Assembly: GCF_001429395.1 (NCBI RefSeq)
Contig: NZ_LMJT01000019.1
Coordinates: forward strand, 1-61,561
Direction: 5' to 3'
Source of the DNA: Allobosea sp. Root381
Lineage (GTDB): Bacteria; Pseudomonadota; Alphaproteobacteria; Rhizobiales; Beijerinckiaceae
Length of the DNA: 61,561 bases
Part shown: piece after piece, positions 7,565-17,505 of the stretch
Position numbering within the stretch: the stretch's first letter is position 1
Layout of the letters: the number at the start of each line of letters is the position of its first letter
The notes under the pieces: generated by a model
Database searches by the model: none
What the model was told of the DNA's origin: nothing
Seen by the model: the letters and a program-made list of their open reading frames with translations, nothing else
Program-made: the position numbers and the translations under genes

Positions 7565-10255
7565 ATGACCGATGTTGAGAACACGCGCGAGACCCGCCGC
7601 TCGCCGGATGCATTGCTGGAAGAGGCGCGGCGCGAAGGCAGCGGCCGCCTGAAGATCTTTCTCGGCGCCGCCCCGGGCGTCGGCAAGACCTATGAAATGC
7701 TGATGTCGGCGCGGGCCCGCAGGGCCGAGGGCATCGACGTGGTGATCGGGGTCGTTGAGACGCATGGGCGACAGGAAACGAAAGCTCTGCTGGACGGCCT
7801 CGAAATCCTCCCGCGCCTCACGGTGCCTTACAAGGGCCATGAGCTGGACGAGATGGACATCGACGCCGTCCTCGCCCGCAGGCCGGCACTCGTCCTCGTC
7901 GACGAACTGGCCCATACCAACGCTCCCGGAAGCCGCCATCCCAAGCGCTATCTCGATGTCCAGGAGATTCTCGATCGGGGGATCGACGTCTACACGACGC
8001 TCAACATCCAGCATGTCGAGAGCCTGAACGACGTCGTCGCACAGATCACCCGCATCCGTGTGCGCGAGACCGTGCCGGACTCGATCATCGACCGCGCCGA
8101 CGACATCGAGATCATCGACCTCACGCCCGGCGACCTGATCAAGCGACTCGAAGAGGGCAAGGTCTATGTCCAGAAGACCGCCAAGCGGGCAGTCCAGAAC
8201 TATTTTTCGCCCGGCAACCTGACCGCGCTGCGCGAACTCGCCTTGCGTCGCACCGCGCAGCGCGTCGACGATCAACTGCTCAACCATATGCAGTCGCATG
8301 CCATCCCCGGGCCCTGGGCCGCCGGGGAGCGGATTCTTGTCTGCATCGACGAGCAGTCCCGCGGGGCCTCGCTCGTACGATATGCGAGACGGCAGGCCGA
8401 TCGGCTGCGTACGCCCTGGGCTGCTCTCCACATCGAGACGCCGCGTGCCACCGGTCGATCGGACGCCGACAAGGACCAGGTGGCCGCCACATTGCGCCTG
8501 ACGGAACAGCTCGGTGGCGACGCCGTGATCCTGCCGGGGCAGGACGTCGCCCGCGAGATCCTGCGATACGCGACCGCCAACAACTACACCCATATCGTCG
8601 TCGGCAAGCCGGTGAAGCCGCGCTGGCGCGAGATCCTTCAAGGCTCGGTCTCGCACGACCTGATCCGGGCCGCGGGCGACATCAGCGTTCACATCATCTC
8701 CGGTCGGGAGGGTGACAAGCCGCCGCCTCGCGGTGTCGAGGCCGCCCGCGGAACGGTCTTCAGCCTGCGCCCCTATCTGTTCGCGACCGGCTATATCGGC
8801 GTTGCCGGGCTGGTGGCCACCCTGATCTCCCGTGTGCTGGACGTGCAGAACATTGCGCTCGTCTTTCTCATGGGCGTTCTGGCGGCGGCCGTCGGCGGGG
8901 GCATCTGGCCCGCCCTGTTCGCGTCGCTGCTCGGTGCCACCGCCTACAACTTCTTCTTCCTGCCGCCGCTCTACACCCTCGACATCGCAGCGTCGGAGAG
9001 CGTCGTCGCCTTCGTGTTCTTCCTCGGCGTGGCCATCATCGCCAGCAACCTCACCGCCCGCGTCCATCGCCAGGCTGCCGCTGCGCGTGAACGAGCCCGC
9101 ACCACCGAGGATCTCTATCTCTTCTCGAAGAAGCTCGCCGGTACAGCAACGCTCGACGAGGTGCTGTGGGCAACCGCCTATCAGATCGCGTCGATGCTGA
9201 AGGTGCGGGTCGTCATCCTGCTGCCGGAGGGCCCGACCCTTGCCGTTCGCGCCGGCTACCCCCCTGACGACACGCTCGTCGATGCGGACATCGCGGCCGC
9301 CCGCTGGGCCTGGGAGCACGACCGGCCCGCGGGGCGCGGCGCCGATACGCTGCCGGGAGCGAAGCGGCTTTATCTGCCGTTGCGGACCAGCCGCGCCGCC
9401 GTCGGCGTGATCGGCCTCGATGACGATCGTCAGGGACCTCTGCTGTCGCCCGAGCACCAGAGGCTGCTGGACGCGCTGGCCGACCAGGCCGCGATCGCGA
9501 TCGAGCGCGTCCAGCTCGTCGAGGATGTCGAGAAGGCGCGTCTCGCCGTCGAGGCGGACAAGCTGCGCTCGGCCCTGCTCCGCTCGATCTCTCACGATCT
9601 CAAGACGCCACTCGCTGCGATCCTGGGAACGGCCAGCGCCCTGCGCGACTATGACGGCAGCTTTCCGGCAAGCGACCGTGCGGAGCTGCTCGCGACGATC
9701 GTCGATGAATCTGAACGCCTCAACCGCTTCATCGCCAACCTGCTCGACATGACGAAGATCGAGTCCGGCGCGATCGAGCCCAACAGCTCGATGCATTTCC
9801 TCGGCGACGTGGTGAGCACGGCCCTGCGCCGCGCGACGAAAATCCTCGGGCGACATCGTGTTGAGGTTGCGGCCCCGGCAGATCTTCCGATGATCATGCT
9901 GGACCATGTCCTGTTTGAGCAAGTCCTCTTCAACCTGCTCGACAACGCCGCCAAATATGCCCCACCGGCGTCATTGATCCGGATCGAGGCAAGACGCGAC
10001 ACCGGCAGCGTGGAGCTTCGCGTTCTCGATGAGGGCCCCGGTATCCCCGAAGCTAGTCTGGAGCGCGTTTTCGACAGCTTTCACAGGGTCACCAAGACCG
10101 ACATGGTGCGCGCCGGCACCGGGCTAGGCCTATCGATCTGCAGAGGCTTCATCGAGGCCATGGGCGGCACCATTGCAGCCGGCAATCGGCCTGACCGGAC
10201 CGGAGCGGTTTTCACGATCAGGATGCCCGTCCCCAGGGATCAGACGGAAGGGTGA
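7565..10255 (+). CDS. kdpD: Sensor histidine kinase KdpD
   Basis: The product has 896 residues, the full family length. In order it shows the cytoplasmic KdpD domain with Walker A GAAPGVGKT near residue 32, a USP-like domain (about 255-375), four membrane helices of the DUF4118 type (about 400-500), a GAF-like region (about 520-650), the HisKA box SHDLKTPLAAILG with the phosphorylated His near 677, and the ATPase domain with DEGPGIP and GTGLGLSICRGF. It senses K+ limitation and phosphorylates KdpE. kdpE follows after one base. Confidence 0.96.
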   Translation: MTDVENTRETRRSPDALLEEARREGSGRLKIFLGAAPGVGKTYEMLMSARARRAEGIDVVIGVVETHGRQETKALLDGLEILPRLTVPYKGHELDEMDIDAVLARRPALVLVDELAHTNAPGSRHPKRYLDVQEILDRGIDVYTTLNIQHVESLNDVVAQITRIRVRETVPDSIIDRADDIEIIDLTPGDLIKRLEEGKVYVQKTAKRAVQNYFSPGNLTALRELALRRTAQRVDDQLLNHMQSHAIPGPWAAGERILVCIDEQSRGASLVRYARRQADRLRTPWAALHIETPRATGRSDADKDQVAATLRLTEQLGGDAVILPGQDVAREILRYATANNYTHIVVGKPVKPRWREILQGSVSHDLIRAAGDISVHIISGREGDKPPPRGVEAARGTVFSLRPYLFATGYIGVAGLVATLISRVLDVQNIALVFLMGVLAAAVGGGIWPALFASLLGATAYNFFFLPPLYTLDIAASESVVAFVFFLGVAIIASNLTARVHRQAAAARERARTTEDLYLFSKKLAGTATLDEVLWATAYQIASMLKVRVVILLPEGPTLAVRAGYPPDDTLVDADIAAARWAWEHDRPAGRGADTLPGAKRLYLPLRTSRAAVGVIGLDDDRQGPLLSPEHQRLLDALADQAAIAIERVQLVEDVEKARLAVEADKLRSALLRSISHDLKTPLAAILGTASALRDYDGSFPASDRAELLATIVDESERLNRFIANLLDMTKIESGAIEPNSSMHFLGDVVSTALRRATKILGRHRVEVAAPADLPMIMLDHVLFEQVLFNLLDNAAKYAPPASLIRIEARRDTGSVELRVLDEGPGIPEASLERVFDSFHRVTKTDMVRAGTGLGLSICRGFIEAMGGTIAAGNRPDRTGAVFTIRMPVPRDQTEG

Positions 10256-10256
10256 G

Positions 10257-10973
<717 letters not shown>

Positions 10974-11004
10974 TCCGGCGAGAATTACGCTCGAAGGTCA
11001 GGTT

Positions 11005-11457
11005 ATGAATATCTGTGATTGCGTCGCTCCCGAACATGTGGAGCTCAATGTCGATGTTCGCTCGAAACCCCGTCTCCTGGAAACTCTGGCTCGTAAGGCA
11101 GCGACCGCAACAGGCGTCGATGAAAGGGCGGTTCTGCTCGCACTGGAGAGTCGCGAGCAGCTAGGATCGACCGGGATAGGCGCCGGCATCGCTCTCCCTC
11201 ATGCCTCGCTCGTTGCGCTGCAGCGGCCTTTTGCGCTCATACTGAGGCTCAGACAGCCGATTGAGTTTGACTCCATCGACGGGGCGGCCGTCGACATTGT
11301 CTGCCTCGTATTGACGCCTGCCGATAGCGCTGCGCCGCACCTGACATTGCTGTCGCGGGTCGCCCGGCTGCTACGAGCGCCCGACGCTCTCGCGAAGATC
11401 CGCGCGGCAGCAACGGCCAAGCAGATACACGACGTTCTGCGTGGCATCAGCGACTAG
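11005..11457 (+). CDS. PTS EIIA-type protein (PtsN-like) linked to the kdp operon
   Basis: The 150-residue protein is a PTS EIIA (fructose/nitrogen type) domain. The phosphorylatable histidine is His66 in GIGAGIALPHASL, and LESREQLGSTG is the conserved approach to it. In E. coli, unphosphorylated EIIA-Ntr binds KdpD and stimulates kdp expression. A dedicated paralogue directly after kdpE, separated by 31 bases and an AAGGTCAGG ribosome site, suggests a local version of that link. The C-terminal half is EIIA-like but I cannot tell whether it receives phosphate from PtsP/NPr. Confidence 0.85.
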   Translation: MNICDCVAPEHVELNVDVRSKPRLLETLARKAATATGVDERAVLLALESREQLGSTGIGAGIALPHASLVALQRPFALILRLRQPIEFDSIDGAAVDIVCLVLTPADSAAPHLTLLSRVARLLRAPDALAKIRAAATAKQIHDVLRGISD

Positions 11458-11492
11458 CGCGAAGCACTGTCTCGACTCGAGGGAGGTGAATC

Positions 11493-12284
11493 ATGCGGAT
11501 CTTACGATCAGATCATGGCGAGGACGCTATCGATACTGCCGGTTCGCCAGCGGCGCTTGCCTATCTGGCCGCGCTGGCCATGACTGCGTTCGCGGTCGTT
11601 ATCGCGTTCGCGCTGGAGAGTGCCGCGACGATGCCGAACCTCTCCCTGGTCTTTGTCATTCCGGTCCTGCTCTCGGCGATCTTCTTCGGCCTGGGGCCAT
11701 CGCTCATCGCCGCCGTGACCGGAGCGCTCGCCTACAATTTTTTCTTCGTAGAGCCACGCCTCTCGTTCCGCGTCGACGATGCCGCCAATATTTGGGCGAT
11801 AGGCCTTTTGCTCGTCGTGGGCGTGATCGCCAGTGGAGTCGCCTCGACGGCTGGCCGACAACGGTCAGCCCTGCGGAAGAAAGAACAACAGTTGCGGGCA
11901 TTACAGCGCTTTGCCAAGGCTCTCCAATCCCCCGCCGGTGATCGGAGCCACCAGCAACTGGCGACGGACGCACTCGCGGAGATCTTTGAGGCGCCTGTTA
12001 CGGTGCTGGCATTGAAAGACGGGGCGATTCAGGAAATTTGCAAGAACAGCGCTCTGGCGACGAGCGAACAAGATCTGAACTCGGCCCGGCTTTGCCTTGA
12101 GCATGGCCTTCCGACGCGCGCCGGCATCTACCCGCACCAAAGCTCCCAATTCAGTTTCTGGCCAGTCACGCCGTCGCTAGCGATCGGTCTCGCATTCGAT
12201 GCGGATGACTATCCGGAGCAGCCTTCGCAATACGTGGAAATCATCGTCCGGCTGCTGTGTTTGCAGATGAGACAAGGTGTGTGA
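11493..12284 (+). CDS. DUF4118 membrane sensor, KdpD-like without a kinase
   Basis: The 263-residue protein has four closely spaced membrane helices (about residues 21-117) of the DUF4118 type. Its AYNFFFVEPRLSF stretch corresponds to AYNFFFLPPLYTL of the neighbouring KdpD. A coiled-coil linker (RQRSALRKKEQQLRALQ) and a weak GAF-like region follow. No HisKA or ATPase domain is present. It begins 35 bases after the EIIA gene with a GGGAGGTG ribosome site and is the last gene of the kdp cluster. It may modulate or compete with KdpD in the membrane; this is inferred. Confidence 0.75.
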   Translation: MRILRSDHGEDAIDTAGSPAALAYLAALAMTAFAVVIAFALESAATMPNLSLVFVIPVLLSAIFFGLGPSLIAAVTGALAYNFFFVEPRLSFRVDDAANIWAIGLLLVVGVIASGVASTAGRQRSALRKKEQQLRALQRFAKALQSPAGDRSHQQLATDALAEIFEAPVTVLALKDGAIQEICKNSALATSEQDLNSARLCLEHGLPTRAGIYPHQSSQFSFWPVTPSLAIGLAFDADDYPEQPSQYVEIIVRLLCLQMRQGV

Positions 12285-12412
12285 GCGTCATGATTGCGAC
12301 TGCCACCTGCGCTTTCGACGTCGTCAAAGCGCGCCCAATGAGCGGCATTGAAATGGGCAGACGTCGGAAACGAGATCGAAGCTGTCTGTCCTTACGCGCA
12401 CGGCGCGAGCGG

Positions 12413-12427
12413 CCGTAACAGTTACCG
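12413..12427. promoter_or_regulatory. Palindrome CCGTAACAGTTACCG, shared operator copy 1
   Basis: The dyad GTAAC-A-GTTAC lies 57 bases upstream of the moxR start. Almost the same sequence occurs at 49728 and 50992 in front of the sulfatase island genes and nowhere else that I could find in the window. Placement in intergenic or promoter-proximal DNA fits an operator for a dimeric regulator. Confidence 0.6.
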
Positions 12428-12483
12428 AGATGACAGCCTTTGCATCATCTGCTGAGTTCACGGATTGCAATAAGGGCGTTTGG

Positions 12484-13464
12484 ATGATGGATGCCGGATC
12501 GACCGCGCGCGATTCCATTCGCGATCTCGAGGCCCGCATCAACCAGGACATTATCGGCCAGAAGCGGGTGGTCGAGCGGATCGTCATCGCGATGCTGGCC
12601 AATGGCAACGTCCTCCTCGAGGGGCTTCCGGGTCTGGCCAAGACACGCGCGATCAAAAGTCTCTCACAGAACCTCGAATCGGAGTTCAGCCGCATCCAGT
12701 TCACGCCGGACCTGTTGCCCTCGGACGTAACCGGCGGCGAGATCCTCCGACAGGACGGCCAGTTCGAATTCCGTAAGGGCCCGGTGTTCGGCAACCTCGT
12801 GCTCGCCGACGAAATCAACCGCGCGCCGCCCAAGGTGCAATCGGCGCTGCTCGAGGCGATGGAGGAGCGCCACGTCACCGTGGCGGGCAAGCGCTACGAT
12901 CTGCCGCCGCTCTTCATGGTGCTCGCTACCCAGAATCCGATCGAACAGGAAGGCACCTATCCGCTTCCCGAAGCGCAGATGGACCGCTTCCTGATGCATG
13001 TGCGCATCGACTACCCGTCCGATGCGGATGAGGTGAAGGTCATGCGGCTTGTCCGCGCCGAGAGCGCTACCAGCGGCTCCGGTAAGGAGCCGCCTCCAAA
13101 GATCACCCAGCAAGTCATCTTCGACGCGCGCGCTGAGATCGACCGGGTCACGACGAAGGACGTCGTCGAGAACTACATGGTCGCGTTGATCGCGGCGACG
13201 CGGCGCCCGGCCGCGTTGGGCGACAAGCTGAAGAATTGGATCGCCATCGGCGCCAGTCCCCGCGGCTCGCTCGCTCTCGACAGGTGCTCGCGGACCTACG
13301 CCTGGCTGAAGGGACGCGATTACGTCACGCCCGAGGACGTCCAGGCCGTCGTCCATGACTGCCTCAGGCATCGTGTCTCGCTTGGCTACGAGGCCGGGGC
13401 CGACGGGGTCGACGCGGACGATGTGTTGGACGAGGTCGTCAAACAAGTCGCCGTTGCCGTTTAG
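12484..13464 (+). CDS. MoxR-family AAA+ ATPase
   Basis: The roughly 326-residue protein is a MoxR ATPase, a chaperone that acts with VWA proteins on substrate maturation. Walker A is GLPGLAKT, Walker B is LADEINRAPPKVQSALLEAM, and sensor 1 is VLATQNPIEQEGTYPLPEAQ. It heads an operon with DUF58, DUF4381, VWA, TPR and BatD-like genes. The start at 12484 (or the adjacent ATG at 12487) follows AATAAGGGCG; the longer frame from 12430 would overlap the palindrome region and looks unlikely. A truncated relative of its N-terminus lies at 56249. Confidence 0.93.
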   Translation: MMDAGSTARDSIRDLEARINQDIIGQKRVVERIVIAMLANGNVLLEGLPGLAKTRAIKSLSQNLESEFSRIQFTPDLLPSDVTGGEILRQDGQFEFRKGPVFGNLVLADEINRAPPKVQSALLEAMEERHVTVAGKRYDLPPLFMVLATQNPIEQEGTYPLPEAQMDRFLMHVRIDYPSDADEVKVMRLVRAESATSGSGKEPPPKITQQVIFDARAEIDRVTTKDVVENYMVALIAATRRPAALGDKLKNWIAIGASPRGSLALDRCSRTYAWLKGRDYVTPEDVQAVVHDCLRHRVSLGYEAGADGVDADDVLDEVVKQVAVAV

Positions 13465-13488
13465 CGCCTGCTCGACGAGTAGATCAGG

Positions 13489-14511
13489 ATGGTTGAGCAT
13501 GCATACGAACATCTCAACATGCCACTGATGCGCGACAACTTGGTAAGCGATGGTCACCATCCCATCAAAACCGCCCGGGCGTTCGTCACGCTGGAAGACC
13601 TCTTGCGCCTTGAGCACCGCGCCAGCGGTTTCAGCTTCCTGCCACGCCAGCCCGTGCACAGCCTGCTGGCGGGGCGCCATGCCTCGCGGCTGCGCGGCCG
13701 CGGCCTGAACTTCGAGGAACTCCGGCACTATTTCGAGGGCGACGACACCCGCACGATCGACTGGCTCGCCACAGCGCGGCTCGGCAGCCCGCATGTCCGC
13801 GTCTACTCCGAGGAGCGCGACCGCCCGGTCATCCTTCTGATCGACCAGCGCAGCACGATGTTCTTCGGCAGCCGCCGGGCGATGAAATCGGTCGCGGCAG
13901 CCGAGGCCGCCGCGCTCGCCGCTTGGCGCGTGTCGTCGCTGGGCGACCGCGTCGGGGCCGTCGTCTTCACCGATGATGGCATCGTCTCGATCAAAGCGCA
14001 GGCGCGCGACAAGGGCGTGGTCCGCGTCCTGAGCGAGATCGCCAAGGCGAATGCGGCGCTGGCGGCGCCTCCGACCTCTTCCGGAGACGAGCGCCTCAAC
14101 GAGGCGCTGGCCGCCGCCTGCCGAATGGTCGCCCATGACGGTCTGGTCTGCCTGATTTCGGACGCCGCGGGCGAGGACGACGAGACGCAGCGGCTCATCA
14201 CGAAGCTCTCGGCCCATAACGACGTCCTCGCGATCTTCATCCACGACCCACTCGAACAGGATCTTCCCGATATCGGCCGCGCCACGTTCAGCTCGGGCGT
14301 GGCCGAGATCGAGGTCGATGCTTCCGCCCCGGATTTTCGCCTGCACTTCGGCGAGGAACGGCGACAATGGCGGGAGCGACTGGCCGGGCTGTCGCGTAAG
14401 CGCGCGATCCCCGTCCTTCCGATCTCCACCGACCGTGACGTCGCCGACCAGTACCGCGAGTTGATCGGCCGGCGGCAGGCGCAGCGGCTCGCGAGCGGGA
14501 GGCGTTCATGA
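13489..14511 (+). CDS. DUF58 domain protein
   Basis: This 340-residue cytoplasmic protein carries the DUF58 core, with RLRGRGLNFEELRHYFEGDD followed by DTRTIDWLATARL near residue 90 and a VWA-like fold afterwards (VILLIDQRSTM). DUF58 proteins are standard partners of MoxR ATPases. The N-terminal 25 residues (with several Met and His) are unusual and a later start is possible. The stop overlaps the next start as ATGA. Confidence 0.88.
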   Translation: MVEHAYEHLNMPLMRDNLVSDGHHPIKTARAFVTLEDLLRLEHRASGFSFLPRQPVHSLLAGRHASRLRGRGLNFEELRHYFEGDDTRTIDWLATARLGSPHVRVYSEERDRPVILLIDQRSTMFFGSRRAMKSVAAAEAAALAAWRVSSLGDRVGAVVFTDDGIVSIKAQARDKGVVRVLSEIAKANAALAAPPTSSGDERLNEALAAACRMVAHDGLVCLISDAAGEDDETQRLITKLSAHNDVLAIFIHDPLEQDLPDIGRATFSSGVAEIEVDASAPDFRLHFGEERRQWRERLAGLSRKRAIPVLPISTDRDVADQYRELIGRRQAQRLASGRRS

Positions 14512-14960
14512 GTTCCGATCCCGGCGACCTCGCAAACCTGGCCGACCTCGCCTTGCCGCCTCCCGTTTCTTTCTGGCCACCGGCACCCGGCGTTTGGATC
14601 GTTGGCGGAACGCTGCTGGCGATGCTGCTCGTGGCCGCATGGCAGGCCGCCCGACGCTACCAGGCGGACGCGTATCTGCGCGAGGCGCACGCCGAACTCG
14701 ATCGACTGGGGCCGGCGCCATCGATCGAGGGTGTCTCCGAGATCCTCAAGCGGGCCGCATTGGTCGCGTTCGGACGGGCGCACGTCGCATCCCTGACGGG
14801 AAAATCCTGGGGTGACTTCCTCATCGGAACCACGTCTTGCCCCGTGGACGATCTGGTGGCCCGGTTGAATGGCCCTGGTCCACACGCCAACGACAGGGCC
14901 GCAGCGCAGGCGCACGGCTGGCTCCGCGATCAACGCGGCCGCGTCTCCCGGGAGACGTAA
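14508..14960 (+). CDS. DUF4381 domain membrane protein
   Basis: The 150-residue protein has a short N-terminal region with LANLADLALPPPVSFWPPAP, one membrane helix (about residues 24-45) and a cytoplasmic alpha-helical domain, which is the DUF4381 layout. Such proteins sit between DUF58 and VWA genes in MoxR operons. The ATG overlaps the DUF58 stop, so translation is probably coupled. Confidence 0.85.
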   Translation: MSSDPGDLANLADLALPPPVSFWPPAPGVWIVGGTLLAMLLVAAWQAARRYQADAYLREAHAELDRLGPAPSIEGVSEILKRAALVAFGRAHVASLTGKSWGDFLIGTTSCPVDDLVARLNGPGPHANDRAAAQAHGWLRDQRGRVSRET

Positions 14961-14963
14961 ACG

Positions 14964-15983
14964 ATGCTGTCCTTCGCGCATCCGTGGATAGCCCTGCTCG
15001 CTCCGCTGCCGCTGCTGGTCTGGTTCGCCCTGCCTGCCCGTGCCGAGCGGCGTCCCGGGCTGCGCGTGCCGTTCTTCGACAGGCTCGCGAGAGTAAGCGG
15101 TCAGGTGCCGTATTCGGGTGGCGTGGTCGCCCGTCGTCATACGGCCCGTCTGATCGTCCTCGTGCTGGCCTGGCTGATGACGCTGGCCGCGCTTGCCCGC
15201 CCGCAGTGGATCGAGCCGGCGCTCCATCGCGACATGCCGACGCGCGACCTGCTGCTGCTCGTCGACCTGTCCGCTTCGATGGATACCACGGACTTCGTCG
15301 ATGCTTCGGGGAAGCCCGTCGACCGCCTTACCGCGGTCAAGCAGGTGCTCGACGATTTCCTGTCGCGGCGGAAGGGTGACCGCGTCGGCGTCATCGTCTT
15401 CGGTGACGCGCCCTTCGCCCTCGTTCCGTTCACCACCGATCTGGAACTCAGCCGGGCCATGCTGCGCGACACCGCAGTCGGCATGGCGGGACCCCGCACA
15501 GCGTTCGGGGACGCAATCGGGCTAGGCATCGGCCGCTTCGCGAAGAGCTCGGTCAAGGCGAAGACAATGATCGCACTCACCGACGGCAATGACACGATCA
15601 GCAAGGTGCCGCCCGCCGAGGCGGCCGGGATCGCCAAGGACCAGGGCATCGTCATCCATACCGTGGCCGTCGGCGATCCCACCGCCGCCGGCGAGGACAA
15701 GCTCGACGAGGCGGCCCTGAAGGAGGTCGCCGACCGGACCGGAGGTGGCTTCTACCGCGCGCTCGATCGCGCTCAGCTCGCGGACATCTACCGCCGGCTC
15801 GACGAGATCGAGACCCGCCGGGTCGACACGGTGAGCTTCCGGCCACGACGCGACATCTTCTGGATGCCGCTGGCGGGAGTACTCGCCCTCACCTTGCTGA
15901 CGCAGGGCATCGGGATTGCATTTCGGCACCGTTACTCGCGCGAAGTGAGATCCAACGCCACGCTGGAAGGGGCGGCGCCATGA
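14964..15983 (+). CDS. BatA-like VWA domain membrane protein
   Basis: The 339-residue protein has two N-terminal hydrophobic segments, a VWA domain with an intact metal-ion-dependent adhesion site (DLSASMDTTDF near residue 95, then later TDG) and a C-terminal membrane helix near residue 305. This matches BatA of aerotolerance-type operons: a membrane-anchored metal-binding protein working with MoxR. Its stop overlaps the following VWA gene. Confidence 0.9.
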   Translation: MLSFAHPWIALLAPLPLLVWFALPARAERRPGLRVPFFDRLARVSGQVPYSGGVVARRHTARLIVLVLAWLMTLAALARPQWIEPALHRDMPTRDLLLLVDLSASMDTTDFVDASGKPVDRLTAVKQVLDDFLSRRKGDRVGVIVFGDAPFALVPFTTDLELSRAMLRDTAVGMAGPRTAFGDAIGLGIGRFAKSSVKAKTMIALTDGNDTISKVPPAEAAGIAKDQGIVIHTVAVGDPTAAGEDKLDEAALKEVADRTGGGFYRALDRAQLADIYRRLDEIETRRVDTVSFRPRRDIFWMPLAGVLALTLLTQGIGIAFRHRYSREVRSNATLEGAAP

Positions 15984-16882
15984 TTGCCGAGCTCTCAGCC
16001 TTCCATTTCGAGCGGCCGTTCTGGCTGCTCTCCCTCGCTCCAGCCATCGCCTTCTGGCTGTTCGAAAGACAGGCTTCCGACGCCTCCAGACAATGGCGGA
16101 AGGTCATCGACCCGGCCCTGCTTCCCTATCTCCTCGTCGGAGAGGAGCGTCGCTCGCGGCTTCGCCCTGTCGACTGGCTCCTGCTCGGCTGGATCGCCGC
16201 CATCATCGCCGTCTCCGGGCCTGCCTGGCAGCGCGAGCCGTCTCCTTTCGCGGATGCCAAGCCGCCCCTCGCCGTCGTGCTGAAGGTGACGCCGTCGATG
16301 ATGACCGAGGACCTCGCTCCCACCCGGCTGGACCGGGCACGACAGAAGCTCGCGGACATCCTGGCCGCGCGCGAGGGAGCCTCGACGGCGCTGATCGCTT
16401 ATTCCGGCTCGGCGCATATCGTCCTGCCGGCGACGACGGACGCGACCATCGTTATCGAACTCTCCAATGCTCTCTCGCCGAGTGTGATGCCGAAGGAGGG
16501 CGACGATCTGATCGGGGCGTTGGCGCTGGCAGAGCGTACGCTGGCGAACAGCATCAACGGCGGCTCGATCCTGCTGCTCGCAGACACGATCGGACCGCAG
16601 GCCGTCGACTGGCCGAAGCTGTCGCGCCCGGTCACCGTTCTCGGCCTCCTGCCGACAGGAGCGGCGCAGGATGCTCTGGGGCAGGTGCCGGGTGCCAGCA
16701 TCATCGCGACGACACCGGACCAGACCGACGTCGCAGCCGTCGCTCGCCGTCTCGACGGCCGCGATGCCGCCGCAAGCGTGGCGGGTGAAGGCAGCCATTG
16801 GCGCGAGGCGGGGTACTGGCTGACGCCGCTGCTCGCCTTGCTGGTCTTGCTCTGGTTCCGGCGGGGATGGGCGCTGACATGA
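15980..16882 (+). CDS. BatB-like VWA domain membrane protein
   Basis: The 300-residue protein has N-terminal membrane segments (about 14-30 and 62-80), a VWA-like domain and a C-terminal helix (about 278-294). The canonical DxSxS metal site of VWA domains is replaced by KVTPSMMTED in the expected place, so metal binding may be lost. The start overlaps the BatA-like stop (ATGA), and the stop overlaps the TPR gene start. Confidence 0.85.
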   Translation: MIAELSAFHFERPFWLLSLAPAIAFWLFERQASDASRQWRKVIDPALLPYLLVGEERRSRLRPVDWLLLGWIAAIIAVSGPAWQREPSPFADAKPPLAVVLKVTPSMMTEDLAPTRLDRARQKLADILAAREGASTALIAYSGSAHIVLPATTDATIVIELSNALSPSVMPKEGDDLIGALALAERTLANSINGGSILLLADTIGPQAVDWPKLSRPVTVLGLLPTGAAQDALGQVPGASIIATTPDQTDVAAVARRLDGRDAAASVAGEGSHWREAGYWLTPLLALLVLLWFRRGWALT

Positions 16883-17505
16883 GGGCGCCGAGGCTCTACG
16901 GCCTGATCGGCCTCGTCGGCGCCGCAGCGCTCGTGGGAGCCGGACTGCGCACCGGTTGGAGCAACCTCTGGCTGCGGCCGGACCAACGCGGCCGCGTCCT
17001 GCTGGCGCGCAACGACCCAGCGGACGCGGCCATGGCCTTTCGCGATCCGCTCTGGCGCGGCGTCGCGTTCTATAGGTCGGGAAACTTCAAGGAGGCGTCG
17101 CAGGCGTTCTCGGCGCGCGACACAGCCGATGGCGCCTTCGATCAGGGCAATGCGCTCGTGATGCTCGGCCAGTACGAAGATGCGATGAAGCGGTACGACC
17201 GAGCGCTCGTGCTGCGCCCCGGCCGGCCGGAGGCGACCCGCAATCGCGAGATCGCCCGCATCCGCGCCGAGCGCCGGAAAACCAGGGGCGGTGAGACTGA
17301 CCAAATGGACTCCAAGCCCGACGAAATCGTCTACGACAAGGATAAGAAGGGCGGCGAGGATACGACCGTCGCGCAGGCGACCCCGATGTCGGACGAGGCC
17401 GTCCGCGCCCTCTGGCTCAAGCGCGTCCAGACCCAGCCAGCCGACTTCCTGCGGGCGAAGTTTGCCTACCAGCTCAGTGCGGGCACGGCAGGGACGCCGC
17501 CATGA
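16879..17505 (+). CDS. TPR protein, BatC-like
   Basis: The 208-residue product has an N-terminal membrane anchor and two or three TPR-like helices (GVAFYRSGNFKEASQAFSA; GNALVMLGQYEDAMKRYDRA), then a charged tail. TPR proteins of this kind sit between VWA and BatD genes and are thought to be periplasmic scaffolds. The start ATGA overlaps the previous stop; longer frame starts at 16798 or 16867 are less likely. Confidence 0.85.
   Translation: MRAPRLYGLIGLVGAAALVGAGLRTGWSNLWLRPDQRGRVLLARNDPADAAMAFRDPLWRGVAFYRSGNFKEASQAFSARDTADGAFDQGNALVMLGQYEDAMKRYDRALVLRPGRPEATRNREIARIRAERRKTRGGETDQMDSKPDEIVYDKDKKGGEDTTVAQATPMSDEAVRALWLKRVQTQPADFLRAKFAYQLSAGTAGTPP

Noticed and set aside
7505..9922. Minus-strand open frame of 805 codons opposite kdpD
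   Set aside because: Antisense shadow of a fully supported histidine kinase gene.
12664..14367. Minus-strand frame across moxR and the DUF58 gene
   Set aside because: Spans two genes in antisense, no family similarity; explained by high GC and codon bias.
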